This document shows positions 45,651 to 58,090 of a DNA stretch of 64,000 nt, one piece after another. The stretch is from Synaphobranchus kaupii (taxonomy: Eukaryota > Chordata > Actinopteri > Anguilliformes > Synaphobranchidae). Under the pieces are notes generated by a model. It was given only the letters and a program-made list of their open reading frames with translations. It did no database searches and was not told the origin of the DNA. Made by a program: the position numbers and the translations under genes. How positions within the stretch are numbered: the stretch's first letter is position 1; each line of letters begins with the position of its first letter. The stretch spans positions 87,214,356-87,278,355 of the forward strand of contig CM056376.1 in assembly GCA_029718625.1 (NCBI GenBank), in the 5' to 3' direction.

Positions 45651-47037
45651 TGTTACGTATCTGTGTACGGGACGAACCCAAGTGCAACGACCAGGAGACA
45701 GAATTTCACAAAAGATGGTATTTAATAAATTAAGTGTTGGGGTAGTCCCAACACTGTACAGGAAAGGCAACACACACACAAGAATTAGGAGATCTTGCGC
45801 CTGGAAGCCCGGGGCGGGCTGCTCCAAGCCGGAGCTGGACTGGAGGTTCTGGAACGGGCTGTTCCAAACCGGAACTGGACTGGACTGGAACTGGACCGGG
45901 TGGTCCACACGGGAAACAGGTACTGGAACGGAATTGTCCCAAACCGGAACTGGACTGGACTGAACTGGACCGGGAGGTCCACACGGGTACAGGTACTGGA
46001 ACGGAATGTTCCAAACCGAAACTGGACTGGACTGGACTGGACCGGGAGGTCCACACGGGTACAGGTACTGGAACGGAATGTTCCAAACCGGAACTGGACT
46101 TGAGCGAGTGCCTGTAACACTCACGCCGGGACTGGACTGGAACTGGCAGGGGAGCGACTCACTACGGCAGGGCAGGACTGGACCGGGCTGACTGCACCGG
46201 TATAGAAAAACAAAAACAGAGGAGGGTTAGTGCAAGGGAAGGCACGGGAAAGACCGGAGGTTCTCACGGAGGTGAAGGGTTTGGAAGTCGGGAGGGTTTT
46301 GCGGAAGCACGGCAGGGCAGAGTGGTGTGGCGTAGCTGCGGTAGGTCCGGAGGTAGCTGACCGTCTCCAGAGCTCCAGGAGCCGGCGCCGAAGAACTGGG
46401 TGGTTTCCTCGGTCGGACAGGAACAACTGGAGGGTAGCCAGGTTAGCGAATCACCCCGGAGCCTACACGCGCTGGAGGTGGAGGTACCGCAACACACACA
46501 AACAAACACGGGGAAAACAAACACTGCCACGGGAGATAGGGAGCAGGGTTGGATGGAGGAGAAGGGAAACAAGTTAGCAAACACAATAATGACAGGAATT
46601 GTGCGGGAGGTAAACTACCAGACTGTAGTTTGCAAGGGACTATACGCTGTACGGGAAACACATTCCACAAACACGCGAATAGTTTACACGGGGAGACCAG
46701 TTAACGAGTCAAGCACTACACCAAGTGATGATAGTTAACGAACTGGCGCCGACTGGCAGCCAGCCGAAAGACTATATAGGGCTAACTAATGTGACAAAAT
46801 ACGAAACAGGTGTGAACATAAACCGGGAGTGATTACAAGACACCAGGTGAGAAAATGCATGCAACGAGGGGGAGGGAGTGAAAGGCGGAAGTAAACCAAA
46901 ACAACCAGACGAACAAGACAGGGAAGGACATGCCTAGTCCGCGGCAGAGGGGAAAACACGGACAAAGGGATCCAACATGACACGGAGGGAAAACAGGAAA
47001 ACACGGAAAACGGACAGGAAGGGAGCGGAACATTACA
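45651..47037 (-). repeat. Gypsy 5' LTR
   Basis: 1387 bp, same ends as the 3' LTR. On the minus strand it begins TGTAATGTTCCG and ends ACGTAACA next to the gag leader. A TATATAG motif at 46775-46781 (minus-strand CTATATA) is a plausible TATA box. I could not identify a convincing tRNA primer-binding site in the 19-nt leader. Confidence 0.92.
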
Positions 47038-48697
47038 GGGGCATCAGACCCACAACCTGACAAGTGACAAGCACACTTCCCTAACCATTGTGCTACATTG
47101 TGATGAATGCGGTACTGTGCTCTAACCGCCTACAGTAGGTTCTAATAACACCTGCCCAGATAGATATGTAAACACTTAAATCCAATGGTTTCTTCTGTTC
47201 GTTGTGTGAGCAGCCTGTGAGTATACTGTTTTATGACTAATTCGCATTACTGTTCATGCTATAATTGACAGCTTGTGCATTCAACTGCTGATATTGATAG
47301 CATTTGATACCGTCATAGCTGGCTGACTAGGACGAAGTGACGCGATTGAGGGAGTGCCAAGAAAGGCTTGCAGGCTCACTGAGTGTTATCAGTTGAAGAC
47401 GTCTGGAAGTATCACGTGAAACAATTTCCACTGAACTCGGAGCTGTGTACAGTAACTAAGTGCACGTCGAACGGCCCAGGTCAGCCTTTCTTTTGGTCGC
47501 CGTGGCGATTCTTTAATTTCTCACATTGCAAATGCTCCTGGGTTGTTAAATGGAATGTTTAGAAGAGACCCCCGTTCCCTACGGGTTATACGCACGGACC
47601 CCGCCAGTCCACGACTCAGCAATAAATACATATTTCACCCCATGGTGCAGCAGCTACATCAACTGTATTGAGCCGCCGTGTGGTTAATGCTTTCACTACA
47701 CAGTGCTTGCCCGTGGCATTTTGAAAAACTATTTTTATTCGCAGGGACAGATTGAAGTGGGTTTTCATTCCGCTGTTGCTGCTTGTGGACATTTCAGAGA
47801 GCAAACGCACTCAGCCAGCAAAAAATATATCATTCTACATGTCTTGTCATTCATAAAGGGCCACGGCTGGTCTGAAGTGGGCCCCGTTCCCAGCCTGTTG
47901 CCGGGGGCGCTCAGGGCCGGCGCCCCCAGCCTCATGATTCCGGTCTCCGTGTCGATTTGGAGAGAAGTGTGCAAGCCTACCCTGGGCTTTGAGAATGGGC
48001 AGACACTACAGTGCACGAATCCGAACACCGACTGTATCAGGCCGTTTGCGGATGCGTATCTGCCCTCAGTAACAGACATAATCTCGTACACTGAGGTGCT
48101 CTTGTCCAGACACTTGGCGTAGATTACCAGACATGGTCGTGCACCTCTCTTAATCGGGAATATCCAAGTTCAGAAATCCCCGCTCACAGACATGGCCCGG
48201 GAGTGTGGAAGTTTCTGGAAATATATGTGTCGACGCGGGGAACTACCGCTCACGAACGACACACCCCAAATTCTGGATATCCAAGAAACTCCTCTTTTCA
48301 TGCAGTGGATGGACTTGAAATATTCCTCTCCATGGCAAAGAAATGAGATAAAAAGCCAGTGACTCCTGTAACCTTTGTACTTTTGACTATGTTAATATGC
48401 AAAAGGCCAAAGAGAAAGTGAAAGATTATAATAATTTTTTCTTTTTTGAATATGTTGCCCACATGGCTTCATATCCTTTATTGATTTGGACCCACATAGC
48501 AAAAACATTTAACACCCTATGGTGTGAGACTGTGGTCTCATATAAACACCCTAGGGTGTTAAATGTACACCAGCAGTGTTAGATTTAGACCGGAATTTGC
48601 TGTGCATGTGCCTAGCTGATGAATTAACAAATTTACTTCCATGTAAATCCTTAATTGATCTTGGGTTCATAGCCATTTTTCCAGTTGTCTACATTTA
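47038..48697. other. intron 5 between Gypsy and the C elements
   Basis: The first ~60 bases are the other half of the split dispersed repeat. 47440-48330 is GC-richer and complex, with open stretches on both strands (47703-48122 +, 48091-47765 -) that match no family I know. A 21-bp inverted repeat lies at 48504-48569. No gene is supported. Confidence 0.4.
48504..48569. repeat. short hairpin, 21-bp arms
   Basis: ACATTTAACACCCTATGGTGT pairs with ACACCCTAGGGTGTTAAATG a short loop away, with one mismatch. Probably a tiny MITE remnant. Confidence 0.6.
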
Positions 48698-49503
48698 CAG
48701 TTTTTTACAATTGCTTTGACTCATTTTGCACAACAGAGTTTCAATGTGCAAAACCCTTAACACAGAATGCTATACTGCTCATTTTGGGTTCAAAATGTAA
48801 TATAGCATGCAAAATAAAAACACCAGTGTCAAATCAGAGAATATTATATGCAAAAGTTTATCACAGCACCAGAACATTAGATATTTCAAACAATGAAGTT
48901 AAATCATTGCTGCATTTTCAATATACAACAGTCATCATGAAATAATGCTGCCAAACATAAAATCCTTCTGATAAAAAAATAGTTTGAAAGTGTTCTTTGG
49001 TCATAACACAAAATGCTATACTCCTAATCTTGGGCTCAAAATCATATATAGCATGCACAATAGAAACAACTGAACCAAGTTAGATTGTATTTCATGCTAA
49101 AGTTTATCATAGTGTCAGAACAGTGGATATGTTCATCGTTGAAGTTTAATTATTGGTGCATTTTCAAATACAACGGCCATTATCAAATAATGCGGTCAAA
49201 CACAAAATACTTGTTACCAAAAAAGACTATGCAATGGTCATTTCCTCATAAATACTTGAAATTATGTACAGCAATCATCCCCTGTGATAGACTGCAGTTT
49301 TGCGCTTATGTTTTTATGAAAGACAAACAAAATATTAGATTAGATTATATGAAGTTTAATCATTAAAGAAAAATCATACAGTAATGCAGTTCTGTAAACT
49401 CAACTGTATTGTACAGTAAAAACAAAAACAACAGTAAAAGCAAAAACAGTTACAGTAACAACAAACTTTACTGTAAAGTAAAAAAAAAACTGCTGCTCGG
49501 TGC

Positions 49504-50164
49504 TTAAGCAGCATTTTGCCTCTCCGCTGCATTTGGCCACAGAATTTTGTCGACGTCGCATCTGATGCTTCGTTGGCAAGACAGCGCTGGTAAAATCTTT
49601 TAGAGTGCCTTATCCACCCCTGACACTGCTGGGCTGTAATGTCATCGCATGCCTCATCCATGGCCTGAAGGAGCGTTTCCTGCTCATATGGACACCTGTC
49701 GTATACCTTCCACCTCCAGGCTGAGAAAAACTCCTCGATGGGGTTCAGAAAGGGGGAGTAAGGTGGAAGGAATTGGAAACGGAACTATGGATGGGCTGTA
49801 AACCAGTCTTGCACAGCCAATGCACGATAGAAGTTTACATTGTCCCAGACAATGATGAACACCATCTGAGCATTTGGCTGTACGAGACGGTTGTACAGCC
49901 CATCCAGAAAATGTATGAGGCACACGGAGTTCTATGCCCCCAGCAGAGGGTCAGGCTGACCAATCAGGGATGGATGTATGTGGGCCTGCCCAATGGTCTC
50001 AGGGCTGGGTCTAGGCAAACTAGGCATGTACAGTACCTATTACCTATATACTGTATATTTACTGTACATGGTCCACGACCATGACCATGACCACGACCAT
50101 GACCCTGTCCTTCGTTACCAACCTCAACCACACTGACCTGCTCCATGTTGTCAGAAACTGCCAT
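49504..50164 (-). pseudogene. outer C element transposase remnant
   Basis: Begins MAVSDNMEQVS with a short His/Gly/Arg-rich stretch, then passes into a late part of the DDE domain. Visible pieces include a V-FIIVWDN-type block, NPIEEFFSAW on the same strand, and DEACDDITAQQCQGWIRHSK. The helix-turn-helix exons and the first catalytic Asp (DEAGFN) are deleted. An indel near 49565 breaks the C-terminal frame. Confidence 0.8.
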
Positions 50165-50393
50165 TCAGGTTTCTAAGCAGCCTTTTATGTAGTGGTGAAG
50201 AGATTATCAATTGTGTTGCAATGCTACTCACCTGGGCAAGGTTGTTGGAAGTACTGAGACATGACTACAAACACCTGTTGAATTGATTTAGTGATCTGCA
50301 TTTGTAGTAATAAGCATCTGAACATTGTTGTAATATTAGGTGGCTGTATTCTGAGAATGTAGCATATGATTTAGAGTTTGGCACTTTGTATTA

Positions 50394-52241
50394 CAGTTTT
50401 TTACGATTGCTTTGACTCATTTTGCACAACAGAGTTTCAATGTGCAAAACTCTTAACACAGAATGCTATACTGCTCATTTTGGGTTCAAAATGTAATATA
50501 GCATGCAAAATAAAAATACCAGTGTTAAATCCGAGAATATTATATGCAAAAGTTTATCACAGCACCAGAACATTAGATATTTCAAACAATGAAGTTAAAT
50601 CATTGCTGCATCTTCAATATACAACAGTCATCATGCAATAATGCTGCCAAACACAATATCCTTCTGATAAAAAAAGAGTTTGAAAGTGTTCTTTGGTCAT
50701 AACGCAAAATGCTATACTCCTAATCTTGGGCTCAAAATCATATATAGCATGCACAATAGAAACAACTGTACCAAATTAGATTGTATTTCATGCTAAAGTT
50801 TATCATAGTGTCAGAACACTGGATATGTTCATCGTTGAAGTTTAATTATTGATGCATTTTCAAATACAATGGCCATTATCAAATAATGCGGTCAAACACA
50901 AAATACTTGTTACCAAAAAAGACTATGCAATGGTCATTTCCTCATAAGCACTTGAAATTATGTACAGCAATCATCCCCTGTGATAGACTGCAGTTTTGCA
51001 CTTGTGTTTTTATGAAAGACAAACAAAATATTAGATTAGATTATATGAAGTTTAATCATTAAAGAAAAATCATACAGTAATGCAGTACTGTAAACTCAAC
51101 TGTATTGTACAGTAAAAACAACAGTAAAAGCAAAAACAGTTACAGTAACAACAAACGTTACTGTAAAGTTAAAAAAAAACTGCTTCTCGGTGCTTAAGCA
51201 GCATTTTGCCTCTCCGCTGCATTTGGCCACAGAATTTTGTCGACGTCGCATCTGATGTCTTCGTTGACAAGACAGCGCTGGTAAAATCTTTGAGTGCCTT
51301 ATCCACCCCTGACACTGCTGGGCTGTAATGTCATCGCATGCCTCATCCATGGCCTGAAGGAGCGTTTCCTGCTCATATGGACATCTATTGTATACCTTCC
51401 ACCTCCAGGCAGAGAAAAACTCCTCGATGGGGTTCAGAAAGGGGGAGTAAGGTGGAAGGAATTGGAATCGGAACTCTGGATGGGCTGTAAACCAGTCTTG
51501 CACAGCCAATGCATAATGGAAGTTTACATTGTCCCAGACAATGATGAACACCATCTGAGCATTTGGCTGTACGAGACGGTTGTACAGCCCATCCAGAAAA
51601 TGTATGAGGCGCACGGAGTTGTATGCCCCCAGCAGAGGGTCAGGCTGACCAATCAGGGATGGATGTGTGTGGGCCTGCCCAAAGGTCTCAGGGCCGGGTC
51701 TAGGCAAACTAGGCATGTACAGTACCTATTACCTATATACTGTATATTTACTGTACATGGTCCACGACCATGAACACGATCATAAACACAACCACGACCC
51801 TGTCCATGATCCTGTCCTTCGTTACCAACCTCAACCTCACTGACCTGCTCCATGTTGTCAGAAACTGCCATTCAGGTTTCTAAGCAGCCTTTTATGTAGT
51901 GGTGAAGAGATTATCAATTGTGTTGCAATGCTACTCACCTGGGTAAGGTTGTTGGAAGTACTGAGACATGACTACAAAGACCTGTTGAATTGATTTAGTG
52001 ATCTGCATTTGTAGTAATAAGCATTTGAACATTGTTGTAATATTAGGTGGCTGTATTCTGAGAATGGAGCATATGATTTAGAGTTTGGCACTTTGTATTA
52101 ACAGTTTTACACTTTATATGTCAGCATAGGATGTAGTGTCTTAAGGTAAGAATTTTGAAAGTCAGTTTGGCACTTTGCATTTTGAGTTTTGTACATTGAA
52201 ATTCTGCTGTGCAAAATAGTCAAAGCAATCGTAAAAAACTG
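50394..52241 (-). mobile_element. IS630-like transposon C, inner copy (1848 bp)
   Basis: TIRs CAGTTTTTTACGATTGCTTT on both sides, TA at 50392-50393 and 52242-52243. It is inserted in the outer copy within the motif ..TTAACAGTTTT.., which resembles the element's own terminus. Joining the outer flanks across the insertion reproduces the sequence found uninterrupted inside the inner copy near 52090-52120. Confidence 0.9.
51194..51871 (-). pseudogene. inner C element transposase remnant
   Basis: ATG at 51871 (MAVSDNMEQVSEVEVGNEGQ) followed by a short DHGQGRG-type tract, then a jump into AYNSVRLIHFLDGLYNRLVQ. This skips both DNA-binding exons and the first Asp. VWDNVNFHYALAVQDWF (second Asp) and SPFLNPIEEFFSAW (Glu) are intact. 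A two-base deletion near 51290 shifts the C-terminus, whose correct frame ends at TAA 51194-51196. Non-autonomous; mobilisation would need an active relative such as B or an intact C. Confidence 0.83.
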
Positions 52242-52387
52242 TAACAGTTTTGCACTTTGTATGTCAGCATAGGATGTGGTGTCTTAGAGTATGAATTTTG
52301 AAAGTCAGTTTGGCACTTTGCATTTTGAGTTTTGTACATTGAAATTCTGCTGCGCAAAATGAGTCAAAGCAATCGTAAAAAACTGTA

Positions 52388-54348
52388 AAAGACCTGATCC
52401 AGACTGTTCTTTCTATTCCGAGGGAAGCCTGTTGAAATGCATTCTTGCAAAATTAGAAAGATCAGGGCAATTTTGTGGTTTATTGTCCATTATTGCCTCG
52501 AACTGGCCTTTAAACCCCTGATCAATGATAACCGGCTTCCCAAACGCATGGTTAAAAGGTGATTATATGGTCTGACCTTTTTCTCAAACACTTTTTATCA
52601 TCTGTGACCGTAGATTTCCTCCCAGCGCTTCCTCCTGCTAAGACACTCTCATGTTCACAGGTCATTTCCTAACCACATGACTTGCTGGAACAAGTGGAAT
52701 GACTTGTGCGCACGGTAATCGATTACTGACTGCAGTGCTGGATGTGCATCATATCCCAATAAAAGAGGAGAAAAGGTCGGAATCAGTTTTTTCCAACGCT
52801 GTGAGGACTTCAGAATGAAAAGATTTGGAACAAGGGGATAGAGAAAGAGAGAGGAATTGCTGGAAAAGAGCGGTGTTCATGTTCCCATCATTATGAATTA
52901 TTTTTCAGTTCACAGCTTCGCGCGAATTGCCTAATCGAAACAGCTATTGTGTCCATGAAAATTAAAGGTTAGTTTTTGTTGACAGTTCAGGGGAATGCAT
53001 AATAGCCTGTCTAAATGTGGATTAAGGCTGATAAGGCTGGTGAAAACAGCTGAAATTCACATCAACTTTCCCCTCCCACCTGGGCTGCCCTATACAATCC
53101 ACCTTTCTCTTGTAGAGATGATTAATTCAGTTCATCGCTATCTGCTAAGACTCGGGCCTCGCTAGGATCAAGTGATTCTACTTTTTTCCAACACAGAAAC
53201 TCACAAACGCCTTTCTCGGAAGATCTTCTGCACACAGCTCGAATTGATTGTTTGTTGCGCTGCAAGCTGAATTGGTTTTGACTTTTTAATGGGAGCGTAC
53301 TTTAGCCCATTCCTCATTTGACCCTTGGTTCTCAGACACAGACTTATCAGTGTAGGAGAGGGGTGAATACTGCTGTGAGAGAAACCCACTCCTGCACGTC
53401 AGCACTGATTAGCATCCCGCTTCATGACGACCTCACTCACTGCTAATTACGCCTGCTCATTTGTGGGCGTTCAGGTTGGATAGTTGGTACTTATTAGAAA
53501 TCAGAGCCCTGATTGTTAAATGCTGATCAAACAATAAGACGCGCCCGATATTATGTCCCTCCCTCTATTGAAATTGAGATTTGGAGGCTGTGAGGTAAAC
53601 GGATTTTCCTCGCGTTAAAAGCGCTGTTCGTCGCCACGGGAGACGGACGACGTCACACTTGGATCCTGATCCTCTCTCTCTCTCTCTCTCTCTCTCTCGG
53701 GGGCGGGCTGGTTGGATCAGATAGTGTTTCAGTCATCTGAACTTGGCGCTGGAGATTTGGAGATATCTGGTCCAACCAGCTCGTTTAACTGGTGGAACTC
53801 GGTGATCGGGCTGTCACCTCCATGGCTGCTAGCCTAGTATCCATGTGCACAATCCGCATTAACGTCCTGTTTCGGATGGATTACACTCAGCCCATTTATT
53901 ACAGCATAGTCCAGCAGCACAATGCTTCAGTGTCATTTTCAGCATGGTAACATAATGGTAACCGCTTGAACCGCGTTGAAGCTGTGTTAAAACCCTCAGT
54001 ACAGGCACATTCTGAATCTGGTCTGTACTCTACTGTAGTCCAGTTACCACGAGTCCATGTGTATGTGTGTTTGTGTGTGCATTTGTGTTTGTATTTCTGT
54101 GTGTATGCGTGTTTCTGTGTGCACTTGTGTTTGTATTTCTGTGTGTATGCGTGTTTGTGTGTGCACTTGTGTTTGTATTTCTGTGTGTATGCGTGTTTGT
54201 GTGTGAACTTGTGTGTATTTATGTTTGTATTTCTGTGTGTATGTGTTTGTGTGTGTGTATCTTTAAGAGTGACTTTGTGTGTATGCGTGTGACTTGATAA
54301 CTGTAAGAGTGTGTACGTTACCCTGACTCATTCTGCTTTGTCATTCAG
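52388..54348. other. 3' end of intron 5
   Basis: No exon is seen up to the exon 6 acceptor. A (TC)n run at 53672-53698 and a GT-rich tract at 54058-54270 are simple repeats. The non-repetitive stretch 52880-53660, with several AATTA/TAATTA-type motifs, could include a conserved non-coding element; this cannot be judged without alignment. Confidence 0.35.
54058..54270. repeat. GT-rich imperfect minisatellite
   Basis: Roughly 45-bp units combining GTATTTCTGTGTGTATGCGT and GTTTGTGTGTGCACTTGTGT repeat about four times. Peptides read from it are artefacts. Confidence 0.8.
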
Positions 54349-54450
54349 GATCATGCAGACCTGCGCAAACACTCCTTCAGGACAGGGATGAAGCTAGAGA
54401 TGGTGTCACCCCAAGAACCTTTTCACATCCGCCCCGTGTCCGTGACCCAG
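54349..54450 (+). CDS. sfmbt2: sfmbt2 exon 6 seen: first half of MBT repeat 3
   Basis: Acceptor CATTCAG|GATCAT, donor ACCCAG|GTGAGC; 34 codons, phase 0 both sides. It reads [20 protein letters not shown] then [14 protein letters not shown]. This gives the HxF..GMKLE entry motif and the P-S/A-V-T strand of the third MBT barrel. It joins exon 7 ([14 protein letters not shown]). Confidence 0.92.
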
Positions 54451-54743
54451 GTGAGCCAAGCTAGTCCAAACAAAACCAAGCCAAGCCAAACCGAGTGATC
54501 TGGAAATGTTTCACTTCACAGTGTGTCAGAGCAGGTCCAAAACCTGACTGTCTCCAGTATGTGAAGTGTTATTGGACAGAAACAGGACTGTTTGTGTTTA
54601 TATGGAGGGATAGTGATTTTCGCGGAGTAGCCTATACAAAAATAGCTGACTGGGCACAACTCACCACAGAGCTCATTAAACACTGTCGTTCAGGGATCCT
54701 GAAAAGACGCACACACACATGCACATGCACACACATATGCACG

Positions 54744-54744
<1 letters not shown>

Positions 54745-54827
<83 letters not shown>
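54745..54827. repeat. (CA)n microsatellite
   Basis: About 41 uninterrupted CA dinucleotides. Confidence 0.93.
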
Positions 54828-54829
<2 letters not shown>

Positions 54830-56702
54830 CTGAAATATTTATTCCTTTGATGCTGCCAGTGCCCCTTAGTTACAAACATTTGACTGTATTCCTGTCCCGC
54901 CTTGCCCTTCTTCTTTAGCTTTAGCTCCCTCCAAACTGCCCCCCCCCCCCCCCCCCTCACATCATGTGACCTTGACCTTGGAGCAGAGCCAGTAGCCAAT
55001 GGTGCAATAAGAATCAGCCCGCGTTGCAGTTTCAATTCTGTGGAAAATTCCTAATGGTGCATTCTTCCATTGATACGGGTTTCAAATATGTTTTCCTGTT
55101 AACAATGCCTCAAGTGTATTTCATGCTACCTTTGGAGTTAACAGCTTTAGAGGTGTGCTTATTGCTTTGCCTGTCTCCAACTGTTTGCTGCCCATTAATA
55201 GTGAGAAGGGCCCACAGTGCATAAATTAACTAGCTGTGAAGAACATGTAGATATCCACATGAAAACAGTTTGCGTTTCCCTGTTTACAAAGCCTCCTCTC
55301 TGATATGATCAACTGCTGTCGCTCTCTGTCACCTCCTTCCTTCTAGAATAGCTTCACGTGTTAACAAAAGGCAGGGCAATCTTTTCCTCATTTCGTAAGA
55401 ATGCTCGTCTCTGTTGGTATATTTGTCTTCTGTGGATAAAGGCGTTTGGCATTTGTTTGAATGTCTTAGGCCATTGTAAATTTGCTTAAGAACCCTCTAG
55501 GTGTTATGGATTATTTCTGTTTACAGGCTTGTAGTACAGTGCTTGCTTGAATTGATCTCTTTACACACTGTGAATTAATTTAATAATTTTTGTTACGATT
55601 ATTCATCCAGGCTTATCTGGTTCAAGGTTTTCTTTTCTTGAAGTGAATCACTGCGTGGTACTCTGCCACGATGCTCTTATGAAGCAATAATTATTTCACG
55701 TTAGAAAAACACACACAAGCCCTTTGGGGTTGATTCTGTAGAAGATGTGTACTGATCTGTCCTGTAAGCTTCGTTGAATTTTAGTGTCATGCCCAAAAGG
55801 ACTTGTCCCAGATGTGTGGACCCATTCACACACAATAACAGGAACATACACAACTGCAGATCACTATCCGTATCTATATCTGTTCAGCCACTAACATGTC
55901 TGTATCTGTATTAGTATCTGTCCGTATTCACAGAATACAGCCGATCAAGGGGAGAGTGGTGGTGGGGATTCATGTTCGAATACACCCATAGTACCTAGTG
56001 CGAGTTTTATGATGAGAAGTGTAGAATTGTTAAGCGATAATAAAGAGTCAACTAAGCCCCACACACATATTTAAAATGTATTAGATCACAAGCAAATGTT
56101 TAGGAATGAAATCGTATTATGTAACAATGTCCTAATAAATGCACTGATTTTCTGTGCCAAACAACAATGAAACGGAGACAAGCGTTACTACCCGTTATAA
56201 ATGTGTTATAAAGAAACGAAGCAGTACCGTCGGTGGAGTCAGAAGCTTAAAGCCATTTTCCATTTCCCATCTATTTACATTTTTTTCCTACAAGGACTGT
56301 GAATATCTGTTACTGCTTGTGTCAGTCAGTTTGTTTCAGCTTGTCAGTTCTGGGCATAGTGAAACGACAAAGTTTCCCCAAAGACTGAAACGGCAAATAG
56401 TCTTTGTTTCGGAGGGAAGTGACAGCCCCTCAGTGCCATAGACATTGTGATTGGTTTATCGCTCCTCCGGTTTTATCACCAGTCAGGGATTTGAAGCGCG
56501 CCACGCTGATGGTATAATTAAGACGAGGACACGTTTGTAAAAATGAAATAGCTCCCATGGTCAGAGGCTGGCAGGTATCACAGAGAGTGAGTCATCACAG
56601 GAAATTATAATTATCATCCCCCAGCCCCATCCCCCACACCCCCACCTGCAGGCCTCAGCCAGTCATGCCCCCTGTACTCCACCTGTTTCTACTCCAGTCC
56701 TG

Positions 56703-57000
56703 GGACCTCATTTATAAAACTTTGCACGGGTTCTACACTAAACTGTTATGTACGCCCAAAAGGAGAAAACTGCGTATGCTCAAAAATATCCTGATTTATA
56801 AAACCGCCCATACACTCAACTGCGCACAAGTTTTTCACAGCCAGCTAGAAATTTTGCAAACGTGCGCGAGCCTAGTATCCCGCCCCGTTAACTCCCACAA
56901 ATAACCATAAATGGTTAATGGAATATGGCCAGTGTGAATATGATATGCGTATAAATTAGCCTGTCATTCAAATTCATCGTCTGAGAAAATGCAGAAGTCA
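56703..57000. repeat. dispersed MITE-like fish repeat fragment
   Basis: GACCTCATTTATAAAACTTT at one end, ATCCTGATTTATAAAACCGC shortly after, and a GCGTATAAATTAGCC segment resemble a common fish MITE, possibly Harbinger-related. Ends were not resolved. Confidence 0.35.
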
Positions 57001-58090
57001 TGCCGCAAAGCAAAGAAGAGAAACTTTGCGGAATGTGACGCTTCGCTTCTGCCAGTTTTGTTTTGATACTGTAATGTAAATGACTTAGGCCTACTCCCAC
57101 TGCGGAGAGATACAGCGATAATCAAAAGTGTTTGTTAATCTTCTCCCGCTGCCGAGACAATGGCCTAGTAGTAGTTGTTATATTGTACACTTGATTGTGT
57201 TAAATTTCTTTATATTCTTTGTCACTGGCGCAGAAACGTGTTGGTGCAAATTTGACCGGGCTGCGTTATTATTTTAGGTGGCCATTTGTTGTAGATTAAT
57301 TTTTAAAACATAGGCTAAATATAACCATGTAAATATCTCAAATCTGGAATTATTTACCATTATAGCAGTGTAAAGACGGCTGTGGTCGACATAATTCGCC
57401 ACCGGCACTTTAGAACGTTCGTATTTTATTTTTGTTGGCAAATGTCATCTGCGGCACCGAATGGGTTAACTGTCTATTCATGCGCCACTCCAACGTTCCA
57501 TATATTCCTTATTCTGTTTCCTGGTTTATGCTTTTCAAGTTTGTCTGACACTTCTTGTGTCAGGATGGTTCAGTTAAAATATGAAGTATAGCTATTCCTG
57601 TATGTACTTTATGTCTAGTGATGATGTGTTTGCATGTGCACGAGTGTGCCTGCATATCCTGTTGTGGGTTTGGTTAAAAATCAACGCATTTATCACACAA
57701 TTTGTGCTGCTTTCAATTTCTGCTGTTAGTAGCTCAGATGCCTCGTTGCGTTTGAAGGCCTGTGCATCAGGCAGTCTTGACTTCATACTGAGATTCGCTT
57801 AGTTTCGTTATTATTTCTTTGCTGTGTTTCCGAAAGACTCAGCTTTTTGACTCATATGTCGACAATTAAAAAAAAATAAAAATACATATGACAATGTGAT
57901 ATTCGCTGTAACATTTTCACTTACAAAAGCAATGCATTGCAGATGTTTGCCGTCTATAAATATTCAAAAATGCATATTGTCCAAAACATACTACGTATAT
58001 GTGTTCCAAAATGCATATACAAATATTATCTGTGCTGAATGGTTACAGGGGGTTATCTGTAGTTTGACATCGGCATCTGTTGCACTCCAG

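Larger units (their letters stand above)
39929..47037 (-). mobile_element. full-length Ty3/Gypsy LTR retrotransposon with chromodomain integrase, 7.1 kb
   Basis: Two 1387-bp LTRs (39929-41315 and 45651-47037) with TG...CA ends bracket gag and pol on the minus strand. The flanking 5-bp duplication is GGGGC (39924-39928, 47038-47042). Order on the minus strand: 5' LTR, 19-nt leader, gag, -1 overlap, protease, reverse transcriptase, RNase H, integrase, chromodomain, polypurine tract, 3' LTR. The chromodomain places it in the chromovirus branch. It landed inside a dispersed fish repeat in sfmbt2 intron 5, antisense to the gene. No envelope gene is present. Internal frames contain about three single-base breaks. 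Confidence 0.95.
48698..52385 (-). mobile_element. IS630-like transposon C, outer copy (self-nested)
   Basis: Left end CAGTTTTTTACAATTGCTTT and, inverted, right end CAGTTTTTTACGATTGCTTT, flanked by TA at 48696-48697 and 52386-52387. It is interrupted at 50394-52241 by a second copy of the same family. Without the insert it is about 1.84 kb, the same as the inner copy. Its transposase is internally deleted and frameshifted. Confidence 0.88.
54451..58090. other. intron 6
   Basis: Holds the (CA)n tract at 54745-54827, a C-run at 54939-54956 and a degraded CTCATTTATAAAACTTTGC-type fish repeat at about 56703-57000. No other gene is supported. Confidence 0.4.

Noticed and set aside
47703..48122. 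139-residue + strand reading frame, with a 108-residue frame opposite
   Set aside because: No motif, splice context or family likeness; both strands open, which suggests base composition rather than coding.
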